Below are positions 24,155 to 32,114 of a DNA stretch of 38,106 nt, in pieces. The notes below the pieces were generated by a model, which made no database searches, was not told the DNA's origin, and saw only the letters and a program-made list of their open reading frames with translations. The number at the start of each line of letters is the position of its first letter. The stretch's first letter is position 1. A program made the translations under genes and the position numbers. Source of the stretch: JBOFDP01 sp051647125 (GTDB taxonomy: Bacteria > Bacteroidota > Bacteroidia > Chitinophagales > Chitinophagaceae); contig JBOFDP010000046.1 of NCBI GenBank assembly GCA_051647125.1, positions 1 through 38,106 on the forward strand, read 5' to 3'.

Positions 24155-25963
24155 TTACTTTTTATATTTAGTTTTAATATTTTCTACTTTTTGACGATTA
24201 CGTTGCATTTCTTCTAACCGTACTTGAAATCCTGATTTCTTTTTTATTTTTTTCTTATTAAGTTGTACTTGTACATGAATTTTTTCTGGAGAAATAATCC
24301 ATTTTTGTATAACAAATTGTATAAGAATCGTAATGGTATTAGATACCGCATAATACCAAGTAAGAGCGGCAGGCATGGAGTTAAACACAAAGAAAAAAAC
24401 GATAGGAAAGATATAAGGCATATATTTCATCATCTTAGCATTCATGTCATTTCCTACGGTGGGTGTAGTATTCATCATACCAAAAAAACTAAGAAGGAAG
24501 CTTGTGGCTACATATATTAAAGTGAACAAGCTTAAATGGTCGCCTATGATGGGAAGATTATGAAAGTTCCATATAGAATCATAGGTTGCTAAATCAGCAG
24601 CCCACCAAAATGCCTCTCCTCTCATTCCTATATCTCCCATAAAAAAAGCATATAGAGAAATAAATATAGGCATTTGTAAAAGAGCAGGAATACACCCACT
24701 TATAGGATTTACACCAGCTTCTCGGAAAAGGTTCATTTGCTCCATAGCAAACTTCTGTTGGTCGCTACCACATTTCTTTTTTAGCTCTTCTAAATCAGGT
24801 TTTAATACCTTCATTTTTGCACCACTCAAATAGCTTGAATAAAGCAAAGGAGAGGTTATCAAACGTATAATGATTGTAATTATAGCTATAGCTAACCCAA
24901 CATTAAGAATATATTGCCTAATAAAATCAAATAAAGGTAATACAAACCATCTATTAATATACTTAACAAAGGCAAATACTCCGCTACCTAAATCTACAAT
25001 ATTCTCCATACCATTATTATATTTTTTCAAAATATTATAATCATTAGGTCCGTAGAAAATCTGAAACTTCATTTCATTCCCTTGTACTTTTTTTTGAAGA
25101 GTAGCATACATTTCTCCTATTAAATGGGAGGCTGTATCTTGAGGTACCTTGAGTTTGAAACTTACATTACTAAAGTTACCATTCTTTGAAAGAAATGTAC
25201 TATTAAAAAATCGTTGGTTATAACAAAGCCATTCTATAGGATATTCTATTTGTTCATTCATTGTATTGGTGGCTCTTTCAAAATCATAGCCTTTATTTTT
25301 GTTATAATATCCTATCTTTGAATTTTCCAAATCATAAGTCAAATTGTTTTCTACTTGGTCATTAATTACTAAAAAATTAAAAGTCATATCTTTCCCTAGT
25401 AAAGAGGTTAAGTCATGGTTAGAAATTATATCAAAGTCTATCAAATAACTTTTTGAAGAAATAGTATATACATGTTTTAATTCTTGAGTTCCAACAGTGT
25501 AAGTAAAAACTATTTGAATACTACTGTCGGGAAGTATTTTATGAGAAGATGGTGTGTAATAACAATTGGTATTGAGGACTATATTATTTTTTTCATAAAT
25601 ATTATAGCTTATAGGTCTGTAATCATAAGAAATTGGGATATTAGGATTGTCTAAATTATGATATTTTTTAAGAATCACATCCTTTATACTACCCCCTTTT
25701 GTCGAAAAAACCAGTTTTAACAATTCATTTTCAATAGTAATAAAAGAATCTTTCACTATAGTAGCAGAGGCATTATTGTTCTCTATGGAAGGAGCTTGCT
25801 CTAATGCCGAAGAAGAGGTTGTTGGCACTGTGGAAGAAAGGTTTGCTAGTTGATTTATTTTTGCTTGCTCAGCTATTTGGGTTTGTTCGTAAGAAGCATA
25901 TATAAAATAACCTACCACTAAAGCAATCATTAATGCATATCCTATAATTTTATTTCTATCCAT
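24155..25963 (-). CDS. yidC: Membrane protein insertase YidC
   Basis: This enzyme inserts and folds inner-membrane proteins, alone or with the Sec translocon. Its 602 residues show an N-terminal helix (IIGYALMIALVVGYFIYASY), a large periplasmic domain to about residue 335, then the five-helix core. The core shows the groove Arg in ITIIIRLITSPLLYSSYLS, the cytoplasmic hairpin MKVLKPDLEELKKKCGSDQQKFAMEQMNLFREAGVNPISGCIPALLQMPIF, and PYIFPIVFFFVFNSMPAALTWYY. A basic tail rich in Lys and Arg (KKKIKKKSGF) may bind ribosomes. It leads the transcript yidC-gldB-crcB. Confidence 0.97.
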   Translation of the reverse strand: MDRNKIIGYALMIALVVGYFIYASYEQTQIAEQAKINQLANLSSTVPTTSSSALEQAPSIENNNASATIVKDSFITIENELLKLVFSTKGGSIKDVILKKYHNLDNPNIPISYDYRPISYNIYEKNNIVLNTNCYYTPSSHKILPDSSIQIVFTYTVGTQELKHVYTISSKSYLIDFDIISNHDLTSLLGKDMTFNFLVINDQVENNLTYDLENSKIGYYNKNKGYDFERATNTMNEQIEYPIEWLCYNQRFFNSTFLSKNGNFSNVSFKLKVPQDTASHLIGEMYATLQKKVQGNEMKFQIFYGPNDYNILKKYNNGMENIVDLGSGVFAFVKYINRWFVLPLFDFIRQYILNVGLAIAIITIIIRLITSPLLYSSYLSGAKMKVLKPDLEELKKKCGSDQQKFAMEQMNLFREAGVNPISGCIPALLQMPIFISLYAFFMGDIGMRGEAFWWAADLATYDSIWNFHNLPIIGDHLSLFTLIYVATSFLLSFFGMMNTTPTVGNDMNAKMMKYMPYIFPIVFFFVFNSMPAALTWYYAVSNTITILIQFVIQKWIISPEKIHVQVQLNKKKIKKKSGFQVRLEEMQRNRQKVENIKTKYKK

Positions 25964-26004
25964 ATAAATAATAATTTCAAATAAAAAGAGTTAAAAAATT
26001 TGCT

Positions 26005-26012
26005 CAAAGATA
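26005..26012 (-). promoter_or_regulatory. -7 promoter element for yidC
   Basis: On the minus strand this reads TATCTTTG, a perfect match, 41 bases before the yidC ATG. Confidence 0.65.
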
Positions 26013-26090
26013 GTTGAAATATTATGAAGTTTCACTAATTTTAAAGGTGAAAGGTAAATATTATTTTTTTAGGTTATTTATTAAACTTTT

Positions 26091-27191
26091 TTATCCTATA
26101 ATATTTATTTCGATAGATAATGTGATTTTTGTAGCTTCAAAAAAACTCTTTTTTATAAGGTGTATTGTTTGTAGAATATTTGTAGGGTTTGTTGTACCAT
26201 AATTTATTAGTATCAGTGCATGATATTTCCATACTCCTACATTATTAATTTCTTTGACAAACCATTCTTGATTTTCATTTTTAAATCGCCACCCTAATTT
26301 TTCTAAAATATGACCAGCAGCTATTTTATAAGTTTCCTCTTCTTGAACTTCTTTATCATTTGGAAAAAATGGCAGAGCGGGATAGTTTACCAATAATTCT
26401 TTCAACTTTGTACCTTTTACTATAGGATTCACAAACAAACTCCCATTAGTGCCATATTCTTCTATATTAGGGAGTTTTTCGGTACGAATATATTTTACAG
26501 CTTCACATAATTGTTGTATGGTATATGGTTCCTGTCCCCAGCTTGCCAATATGTTTTTAATAGTTCCATAATCTATATTATTAGTAATATTAATATTTTC
26601 CTCATTCGCCTTTTTTAATTTAATGCCCACAGCTGTAATAATGAAAAGTTCTCCTGCTTGTATTTTGGATTTAAAAATACTTGTTCTATATCCAAAATTA
26701 CAATCTTGTTTTTTATATTTTTTAAATTGTGAAGTATTTAAATCAAATATTTCTACCCATTCGCAAATATCAGAGAAGCTCCTACCATAAGCTCCTATAT
26801 TTTGTATTGGGGCAGCTCCTACGTTACCGGGTATAAGGGTAAGGTTTTCTATATCTCCTAAGTTGGCTTCATATACAAAAAAATCTACCAAATCGGACCA
26901 ATCTTGTCCTGCTTCTGCTTGCCAATATTCATGAGTTTCTGTATTTTTATATTGGATAGCACCTATATTTTTCATGCTGATAACCATGCCATTATAATAG
27001 GTTTCAGAAAACAAGGTATTGGCACCTTTTCCTAAAACTATTTTTTTTTGTGTATGCTTAAATTCTTTAGTTTGACATAAAGAAAATAAATCATTTTTAT
27101 TAGTTATCTCTACAAAATATTTTACTTCATGGGGTATTTTCCACGTAGTCAGATTTGGTACATAGGCATTTTCTATTATTTTAAAGCTCAT
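26091..27191 (-). CDS. murB: UDP-N-acetylenolpyruvoylglucosamine reductase
   Basis: This FAD enzyme reduces the enolpyruvyl group to make UDP-MurNAc in peptidoglycan synthesis. Its 366 residues include the FAD-binding VLGKGANTLF, LTLIPGNVGAAPIQNIGAYG, NFGYRTSIFKSK with the type I Tyr-Arg pair, NGSLFVNPIV with the catalytic Ser, AAGHILEKLGWR, and the C-terminal Glu in LSIEINIIG. The YRTSIFK loop and length place it in the E. coli-like type I group. It stands alone, with a promoter box upstream and yidC downstream. Confidence 0.96.
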   Translation of the reverse strand: MSFKIIENAYVPNLTTWKIPHEVKYFVEITNKNDLFSLCQTKEFKHTQKKIVLGKGANTLFSETYYNGMVISMKNIGAIQYKNTETHEYWQAEAGQDWSDLVDFFVYEANLGDIENLTLIPGNVGAAPIQNIGAYGRSFSDICEWVEIFDLNTSQFKKYKKQDCNFGYRTSIFKSKIQAGELFIITAVGIKLKKANEENINITNNIDYGTIKNILASWGQEPYTIQQLCEAVKYIRTEKLPNIEEYGTNGSLFVNPIVKGTKLKELLVNYPALPFFPNDKEVQEEETYKIAAGHILEKLGWRFKNENQEWFVKEINNVGVWKYHALILINYGTTNPTNILQTIHLIKKSFFEATKITLSIEINIIG

Positions 27192-27211
27192 TTTTTTATG
27201 GTCACGTTAAG

Positions 27212-27219
27212 CAAATATA
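27212..27219 (-). promoter_or_regulatory. -7 promoter element for murB
   Basis: On the minus strand this reads TATATTTG, 20 bases before the murB ATG. Confidence 0.55.
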
Positions 27220-27458
27220 CAATTTTTCTATTCTACAATACTTAATCATAAGGTTAAACTATTTACTTTTTTCTTGCAAAAAGTAGTATTACCTTTATTC
27301 TTTATATCGTTTTTTATAGATTATAAATTATGAAAAAAGTAGCCTAAATATTTCAAATAGCTTGTGGTAAACTCTAATTAATACTATTCTTATAGTACCT
27401 TCTTGATAAAATATATTTAAGAACCTTTATGAAAGAATATAAATTTTATGATTATGAA
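27220..27458. other. Intergenic region upstream of murB
   Basis: About 240 AT-rich bases between the murB promoter and the end of the MlaF-type gene. I find no gene, RNA or clear terminator in it. Confidence 0.4.
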
Positions 27459-28187
27459 TTAAAAAGCATAATCCATAATATATTTTTTTAAAAATTTATT
27501 GTCTGTTTTTAATATTTCTTTATTCGTTCCTTCCCATTCTTTTTCCCCCAGGCGTAGATACATTACTCGTTCTCCAATATCCATAACCGTTTTCATATCA
27601 TGACTGACAATCAAGGTTGTTGTTTTATATTCCTTAGTAATGTTAAAAATCAGTTCGTCTATTACTCTAGAAGTTTGAGGATCTAATCCAGAGTTAGGTT
27701 CATCACAAAATAAATATTTAGGATTTAGAACAATAGCTCTTGCCAAAGCTGCTCTTTTTTTCATTCCACCACTTAAAGAGCCAGGATACTGGTTGATAGC
27801 TTTTGTAAGATGTACTTCTTCCAACACTTTTTCTATACGCCTCATCTTTTCTTGTTCAGTAAATGTTGTGTGCATATCCAATACAAATAGTATATTATCT
27901 TTTACTGTCATACTATCAAACAAAGCTCCTCCCTGAAACAACATGCCTATTTTTTGAGAGTGCATACGTTTTTGTTTTTCACTCATAATAGATACATGAT
28001 TATTATCAAAATAGATATCTCCACTATCAGGAGTTAATAATCCCGTAAGACATTTTAAAAATACACTTTTACCACTACCACTAGTACCGATCAAAACGTT
28101 ACATTTTCCCATTTCAATCTCCCAATTTATACCTTTTAAAATTTTTGTATTTCCAAACGATTTTTTTAAATTTTTTATCGTTATCAT
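27459..28187 (-). CDS. ABC transporter ATPase, MlaF type
   Basis: This 242-residue ATPase has Walker A GTSGSGKS at 34-41, a Q-loop in GMLFQGGALFDSMTV, the signature LSGGMKKRAALARAI, Walker B LFCDEPNSGLDP and the H-loop VSHD. The block MLFQGGALFDSMTV and the spacing match the MlaF/Ttg2A family, which powers phospholipid movement between the two membranes with the permease MlaE and the MCE protein MlaD. Neither partner is in the window, so the gene is separated from mlaE, its usual neighbour. It lies 29 bases behind rsmI with a promoter box between. Another ABC importer ATPase is possible but less likely. Confidence 0.85.
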   Translation of the reverse strand: MITIKNLKKSFGNTKILKGINWEIEMGKCNVLIGTSGSGKSVFLKCLTGLLTPDSGDIYFDNNHVSIMSEKQKRMHSQKIGMLFQGGALFDSMTVKDNILFVLDMHTTFTEQEKMRRIEKVLEEVHLTKAINQYPGSLSGGMKKRAALARAIVLNPKYLFCDEPNSGLDPQTSRVIDELIFNITKEYKTTTLIVSHDMKTVMDIGERVMYLRLGEKEWEGTNKEILKTDNKFLKKYIMDYAF

Positions 28188-28193
28188 AGTTTA

Positions 28194-28201
28194 CAAAAAT
28201 A
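28194..28201 (-). promoter_or_regulatory. -7 promoter element for the MlaF-type gene
   Basis: On the minus strand this reads TATTTTTG, between the rsmI stop and the ATG at 28187, only six bases from the start. Confidence 0.45.
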
Positions 28202-28216
28202 AGTAATAAAAGTTTT

Positions 28217-28933
28217 TTATAAATAAGATTTATTTGATTCTGAATAGTTTGTGGATATTTTTGAAGGTTTATTAATTATCAATACAAATTCTCCTTTACA
28301 TTGGTTTTCATGGAGTTCTTGTAGATTTTTTAAGGAACTTCGTATATGTTTTTCATGGAGTTTAGAAATCTCTTTACAGATACATATTTCCCTTTCTGCT
28401 TCAAAATAGGCTAACAGTTCTACAAGTAATTTTTTTAAACGATGAGGTGCTTCATAAAGAATAATAACATTATCTTGTTGTGCAAGAAATTGAAGCCTGG
28501 TTCTTCTACCTTTTTTAGTAGGAAGAAATCCTTCAAAAAAAAATCTATCTATAGGAAAACCACTTGCTACTAGTGCAGGAACAAAGGCTGTAGCTCCGGG
28601 TAGGCAATTTACCGAAATATTATTTTGTACACAATGATTTATTAACAAATACGCAGGGTCCGATATACCAGGAGTACCCGCATCCGTAATCATTGCAAGA
28701 TGCTTACCTTTTTTTAAAAAATCTATAAAATGGGATACTTTTTGATGTTCGTTATGTGCATGAAAAGGTAATATTTTTGTAGTAATGTCATAATGTTTTA
28801 AAAGTGTACCAGAATGGCGAGTATCTTCTGCAAGTATAATATCTACCTGTTTTAAAGTATCCAACGCTCTTAAAGTAATATCTCCCAAATTTCCTATAGG
28901 TGTAGGTACAATATATAATTTACCCTGACACAT
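28217..28933 (-). CDS. rsmI: 16S rRNA (cytidine1402-2'-O)-methyltransferase
   Basis: This enzyme methylates the ribose of C1402 in the decoding centre of 16S rRNA using SAM. Its 238 residues show PTPIGNLGDITLRAL at the N-terminus, LAEDTRHSGTLL, ITDAGTPGISDPAYLL, PGATAFVPALVASGFP, FEGFLPTKKGRR, and ILYEAPHRLKKLL with CKEISKLHE. It begins five bases after the PASTA gene and is probably the last gene of the ferredoxin-ddl-PASTA-rsmI transcript. Confidence 0.96.
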   Translation of the reverse strand: MCQGKLYIVPTPIGNLGDITLRALDTLKQVDIILAEDTRHSGTLLKHYDITTKILPFHAHNEHQKVSHFIDFLKKGKHLAMITDAGTPGISDPAYLLINHCVQNNISVNCLPGATAFVPALVASGFPIDRFFFEGFLPTKKGRRTRLQFLAQQDNVIILYEAPHRLKKLLVELLAYFEAEREICICKEISKLHEKHIRSSLKNLQELHENQCKGEFVLIINKPSKISTNYSESNKSYL

Positions 28934-28938
28934 ATTAT

Positions 28939-29760
28939 TTAGTTAATTTTTATGCTTGTCCATATTTCAATATTTCCATTCTGTTTCATAGTAAGAGGTT
29001 TTCCTATTTCATTAACTCCTGCTTGTGGAAATTGTCGATATATATATTCTACACTATTATTTTTTTCACTATGAATAGTGCCTATGGATAATCCAAATTG
29101 CTGTAATATCATTTTTGCCTCCTCCACAGAAAGCCCAATTAAGTTAGGCACCTCTTGTTGATTTACTTGGAAACTGCCACTACTTACAACTAAGGTAATA
29201 CCAGCATTTTTATTAAGCTGTTTACCTTCTGCTATAGGCTTATTTTTATATAATTGTTTTAATACAATATACTTAGCTTCATCGCTTGCTTGCCAAAGTG
29301 TATCTCTGACGTTTAAATTTTGAAGACGAATCATATATACAGCATTCGACAACCCTAATCCAACAACATTAAGCATTTGTATAGGCACCTCTTTTTTTGA
29401 TGATATAGAGAGCATTATAGTACGCCCTTTTTTTACTTTCATTTTTGAGTCTGGATATTGAGATATTACTGTATTATCAGGCAAGGTGCCATTATTCAAT
29501 GTATCTATTACATTATACATAAGTTCTAATTTTTGTAGTATAATTTTAGCTTCTTCTATACTTTTATTTTGTAATATAGGCACCTCTACTTCTCTAAATT
29601 TTTTTACACTATAGGATAAATACAACATAAAAAACAATATACCTATAAAGATAAATAAAAATGGATAAGTAAAAGGCAACCACCACCAACGATTAGTTTT
29701 TTTTGCCTCTATATTTGGCACTAAAAAACGATTAAAAAGATAAAGAATTTTTTTTATCAT
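28939..29760 (-). CDS. PASTA-domain membrane protein
   Basis: This 273-residue protein has a cytoplasmic head, one transmembrane segment (about 28-49: LPFTYPFLFIFIGILFFMLYLSYS) and three periplasmic PASTA domains. The domains begin near REVEVPILQNKSIEEAK, VPIQMLNVVGLGLSNAV and QQEVPNLIGLSVEEAKMIL. PASTA domains bind peptidoglycan or its muropeptides. There is no kinase or transpeptidase domain, so it is not a PknB or PBP. Placement eight bases after ddl suggests a peptidoglycan role; the molecular function is unknown. Confidence 0.9.
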   Translation of the reverse strand: MIKKILYLFNRFLVPNIEAKKTNRWWWLPFTYPFLFIFIGILFFMLYLSYSVKKFREVEVPILQNKSIEEAKIILQKLELMYNVIDTLNNGTLPDNTVISQYPDSKMKVKKGRTIMLSISSKKEVPIQMLNVVGLGLSNAVYMIRLQNLNVRDTLWQASDEAKYIVLKQLYKNKPIAEGKQLNKNAGITLVVSSGSFQVNQQEVPNLIGLSVEEAKMILQQFGLSIGTIHSEKNNSVEYIYRQFPQAGVNEIGKPLTMKQNGNIEIWTSIKIN

Positions 29761-29768
29761 TTTGTTTT

Positions 29769-30743
29769 TTATTTAAGTGATTGCTGAATAATAGTATTAA
29801 AAAAATCGCCTTGTGAAATATTTAAATAGTTGATTTGTTGAGGTACTATACTAGTAGAAGTAAATCCTGGTATTGTATTTATTTCTAAAAAATAAGGTAG
29901 CTGTTTTTTCTCATGCCAGATTATTTCCATTCTTACAATACCTTTACATTGAAGAGTGGTATATATTTTAGAAGCACATTCCTCTAATATTTTTGTTTGT
30001 GTACTCGGTATATCTGCCGGAGTAATTTCATCAGACTTTCCTTCGTATTTAGCCTCAAAATCAAAAAAATCATTATGAGAAATAGTTTCTGTTATAGGTA
30101 AAACAGACACACCATGAATATTTTCATATACACCAATTGTAAATTCTCTACCCGGGATAAATTCCTCTATCAACACTTCATTACACTCTTCTAAAAAGGC
30201 TTTTTGGATAGCAAATTCCAAGCCATCCCAATGGGTTACTTTACTAATACCCAAACTACTACCCGATGTATTAGGTTTTACAAAAAGAGGCAACCCTAAT
30301 TTGTTTATAGCATTTACATCATAAACTTCATTTCTTAAAAGAAAATATTCATTAGCAACCAAAACACCTTTATCCTTAAGGAACGATTTTGTATAATTTT
30401 TATTGTAGCAAAGCATAGACACGCCACTATTGCAAGCTATATAAGGAATGCTAAGCATTTCAAAATAAGACTGTAGTTTTCCATCTTCTCCCGGAGTACC
30501 ATGTATACAAATATATACAAAGTCAAAAATTATTTTCTTATGATTGATAGTAGCGGAAAAATCATTTTTATCAATAAAAACTTTCTCTTGATCTTTTTTG
30601 CAAGTCCAGCCTTGTGGGGTAATATCTACCATAAAAACATCAAACAAGCTTTCTATAGCTTGCTTGACATTGATAGCACTTTTATAACTTACTATTGCCT
30701 CATTTGAGTATCCGCCTGTAACAAGTGCAACTTTTTTTTTCAT
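29769..30743 (-). CDS. ddl: D-alanine--D-alanine ligase
   Basis: This ATP-grasp enzyme makes D-Ala-D-Ala for peptidoglycan. Its 324 residues show ALVTGGYSNEAIVSYKSA with the N-terminal D-Ala-binding Glu, ICIHGTPGEDGKLQSYFEMLSIPYIACN, VKPNTSGSSLGISKV (ATP loop), VLIEEFIPGREFTIGVY and FLEINTIPGFTSTSIVPQQ, which carries metal-binding Glu and Asn. It sits 12 bases after the ferredoxin gene and eight before the PASTA gene. Confidence 0.96.
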   Translation of the reverse strand: MKKKVALVTGGYSNEAIVSYKSAINVKQAIESLFDVFMVDITPQGWTCKKDQEKVFIDKNDFSATINHKKIIFDFVYICIHGTPGEDGKLQSYFEMLSIPYIACNSGVSMLCYNKNYTKSFLKDKGVLVANEYFLLRNEVYDVNAINKLGLPLFVKPNTSGSSLGISKVTHWDGLEFAIQKAFLEECNEVLIEEFIPGREFTIGVYENIHGVSVLPITETISHNDFFDFEAKYEGKSDEITPADIPSTQTKILEECASKIYTTLQCKGIVRMEIIWHEKKQLPYFLEINTIPGFTSTSIVPQQINYLNISQGDFFNTIIQQSLK

Positions 30744-30755
30744 TTAATGAAAAAA

Positions 30756-31103
30756 TTATCCGTGCAGAAGTTGTTTTTTCTGTAAAAGTTGTTGTTCTGT
30801 TTCTTCATGATTTTCATCAATAATACAACAACTTACAGGACAAACAGCAGCACATTGAGGTTCATCATGAAAACCCTTACATTCTGTACATTTCTCTGTT
30901 ACTATAAAGTAAGCCTCTTCACTTAAAGGTTCTTGGGGTTCAGAAGGGTCTATTGCTGTTCCATTTAATAACTTAAACGGATTAGGAGCTTTGGTGCCGT
31001 CGGCAATACGCCATGTTATACCACTTTCATAAATTGCATTGTTAGGACATTCAGGGGCACAAGCACCACAACTAATGCAATCATCTGTAATTTTTAATGC
31101 CAT
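30756..31103 (-). CDS. Dicluster 4Fe-4S ferredoxin
   Basis: This 115-residue electron carrier has two Cys clusters. The first is CISCGACAPECP (Cys9, 12, 15, 19). The second is CTECKGFHDEPQCAAVCPVSCC, with an insert between its second and third Cys, typical of the 2[4Fe-4S] Alvin-type ferredoxins of Bacteroidota. A loop of about 40 residues separates them. It starts the ddl transcript and is divergent from the acyl-CoA reductase-like gene, with overlapping promoters. Confidence 0.92.
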   Translation of the reverse strand: MALKITDDCISCGACAPECPNNAIYESGITWRIADGTKAPNPFKLLNGTAIDPSEPQEPLSEEAYFIVTEKCTECKGFHDEPQCAAVCPVSCCIIDENHEETEQQLLQKKQLLHG

Positions 31104-31112
31104 AATATTTCT

Positions 31113-31120
31113 TATTTTTG
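31113..31120 (+). promoter_or_regulatory. -7 promoter element for the acyl-CoA reductase-like gene
   Basis: TATTTTTG lies 22 bases before the ATG at 31142. Its last three bases form the TTG of the longer frame. It is four bases from the opposite-facing ferredoxin promoter box. Confidence 0.6.
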
Positions 31121-31124
31121 TCTA

Positions 31125-31132
31125 CAAATTTA
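31125..31132 (-). promoter_or_regulatory. -7 promoter element for the ferredoxin operon
   Basis: On the minus strand this reads TAAATTTG, 22 bases before the ferredoxin ATG. It lies beyond the plus-strand box at 31113-31120, so the two polymerase footprints must overlap. Confidence 0.6.
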
Positions 31133-31141
31133 GGTAATAAA

Positions 31142-32110
31142 ATGAATATTTATAAATATTTTAGAATACTACAACGAATAAATACTTTTTTTCAAGAAAA
31201 GAACCCCTTATGGAACAAAATTAAAATACAGGCTATTAATCAAAATCATTGGCTTACTCATAGCTTCATAGATTTAAAAGTACAACTTATAAGAGATACT
31301 TTTTTTAGAGAAAAAAAACATCTTTGCTTACAACCATTTTGTAAACAATCAACAATACAATCCTCTAAAATAGCATTGGTGATTGATGACAATCTGATGT
31401 TTTCGGGTATTTATGAATTATTGATTGGTTTTAGGTTTAATGCATTGCTTGAAATAAAATGTCTTCCATATCAAAAAATACTATTAGAACCTGTAGTAGA
31501 CATCTTGAATCAGAAAAAAGAAGTTGTTTTTTTTGTAAATAAAATTTCAAAAAAAAATGATTTTTACTGTTTTTACAAAAAGAAGAAACTTTCTTCTACA
31601 GAAATAGGCTATCTTCAAAAATACCCTTATATTGCTCATACTACCAAAAAAGGGATTGTTATAATAGAGGGTAATGAAAGTAAAGAGAATTTACACTTTT
31701 TGGCAAACCAAATTTTTTCTTTCTTTGGGTTGGATCATCTCAATGTTAGCAAAATATTAATTCCTAAGAATTATAATATAAATCGCTTGTTTGAAAGCTT
31801 TGAAAGTTTTTCTTATTTGAGAAATCATCCCTATTATTTATTACAATATGAGTATCATCTGGGAGTTACTATTTTGCAAAAAAAAGAATACTTTACCAAT
31901 GGGTTTATTACTCTTGTAAATAGTCAAGAGGTGCATGCTACTATAGGTATTTTAAATTTTGAATATTACACAGAGTATCCCTCTTTGTCATCACAAGAAA
32001 ATAGTAATTTTATTATAAAAGGAAATGGTATAGAATCAAATACGATAAGAAAGTTGGAATTTGAAAATAGCAAGAAAGCAGAAAAAGTATATTCTTTTTT
32101 TATTCAATAA
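31142..32110 (+). CDS. Divergent acyl-CoA reductase-like protein (LuxC family), likely without catalytic Cys
   Basis: This is a 322-residue protein. From memory, Bacteroidota carry an acyl-CoA reductase-like gene (LuxC family) next to this ferredoxin, and this protein lines up with it. Matching blocks are an opening with INQNHWLTHSFIDL, a middle IALVIDDNLMFSGIYELL, then GNESKENLHFLANQIFSFFGLDHLNVSKILIPKNYN and YYLLQYEYHLGVTILQKKEYFTNGFI. In that family the fourth block reads FGLGCRNVSK, with Cys as the aldehyde-dehydrogenase-type nucleophile; here the position is His199. The glycine motif GNIP in the middle block and the GSNN region are also absent. The frame is intact, so it may be a repurposed protein or an early stage of decay. 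The ATG at 31142 is used because the earlier TTG lies in the promoter box. Confidence 0.68.
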   Translation: MNIYKYFRILQRINTFFQEKNPLWNKIKIQAINQNHWLTHSFIDLKVQLIRDTFFREKKHLCLQPFCKQSTIQSSKIALVIDDNLMFSGIYELLIGFRFNALLEIKCLPYQKILLEPVVDILNQKKEVVFFVNKISKKNDFYCFYKKKKLSSTEIGYLQKYPYIAHTTKKGIVIIEGNESKENLHFLANQIFSFFGLDHLNVSKILIPKNYNINRLFESFESFSYLRNHPYYLLQYEYHLGVTILQKKEYFTNGFITLVNSQEVHATIGILNFEYYTEYPSLSSQENSNFIIKGNGIESNTIRKLEFENSKKAEKVYSFFIQ

Positions 32111-32114
32111 ATTA

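Noticed and set aside
26014..26202. Plus-strand 62-codon frame over the end of murB
   Set aside because: It mostly overlaps murB antisense, with no recognisable domain or start signal.
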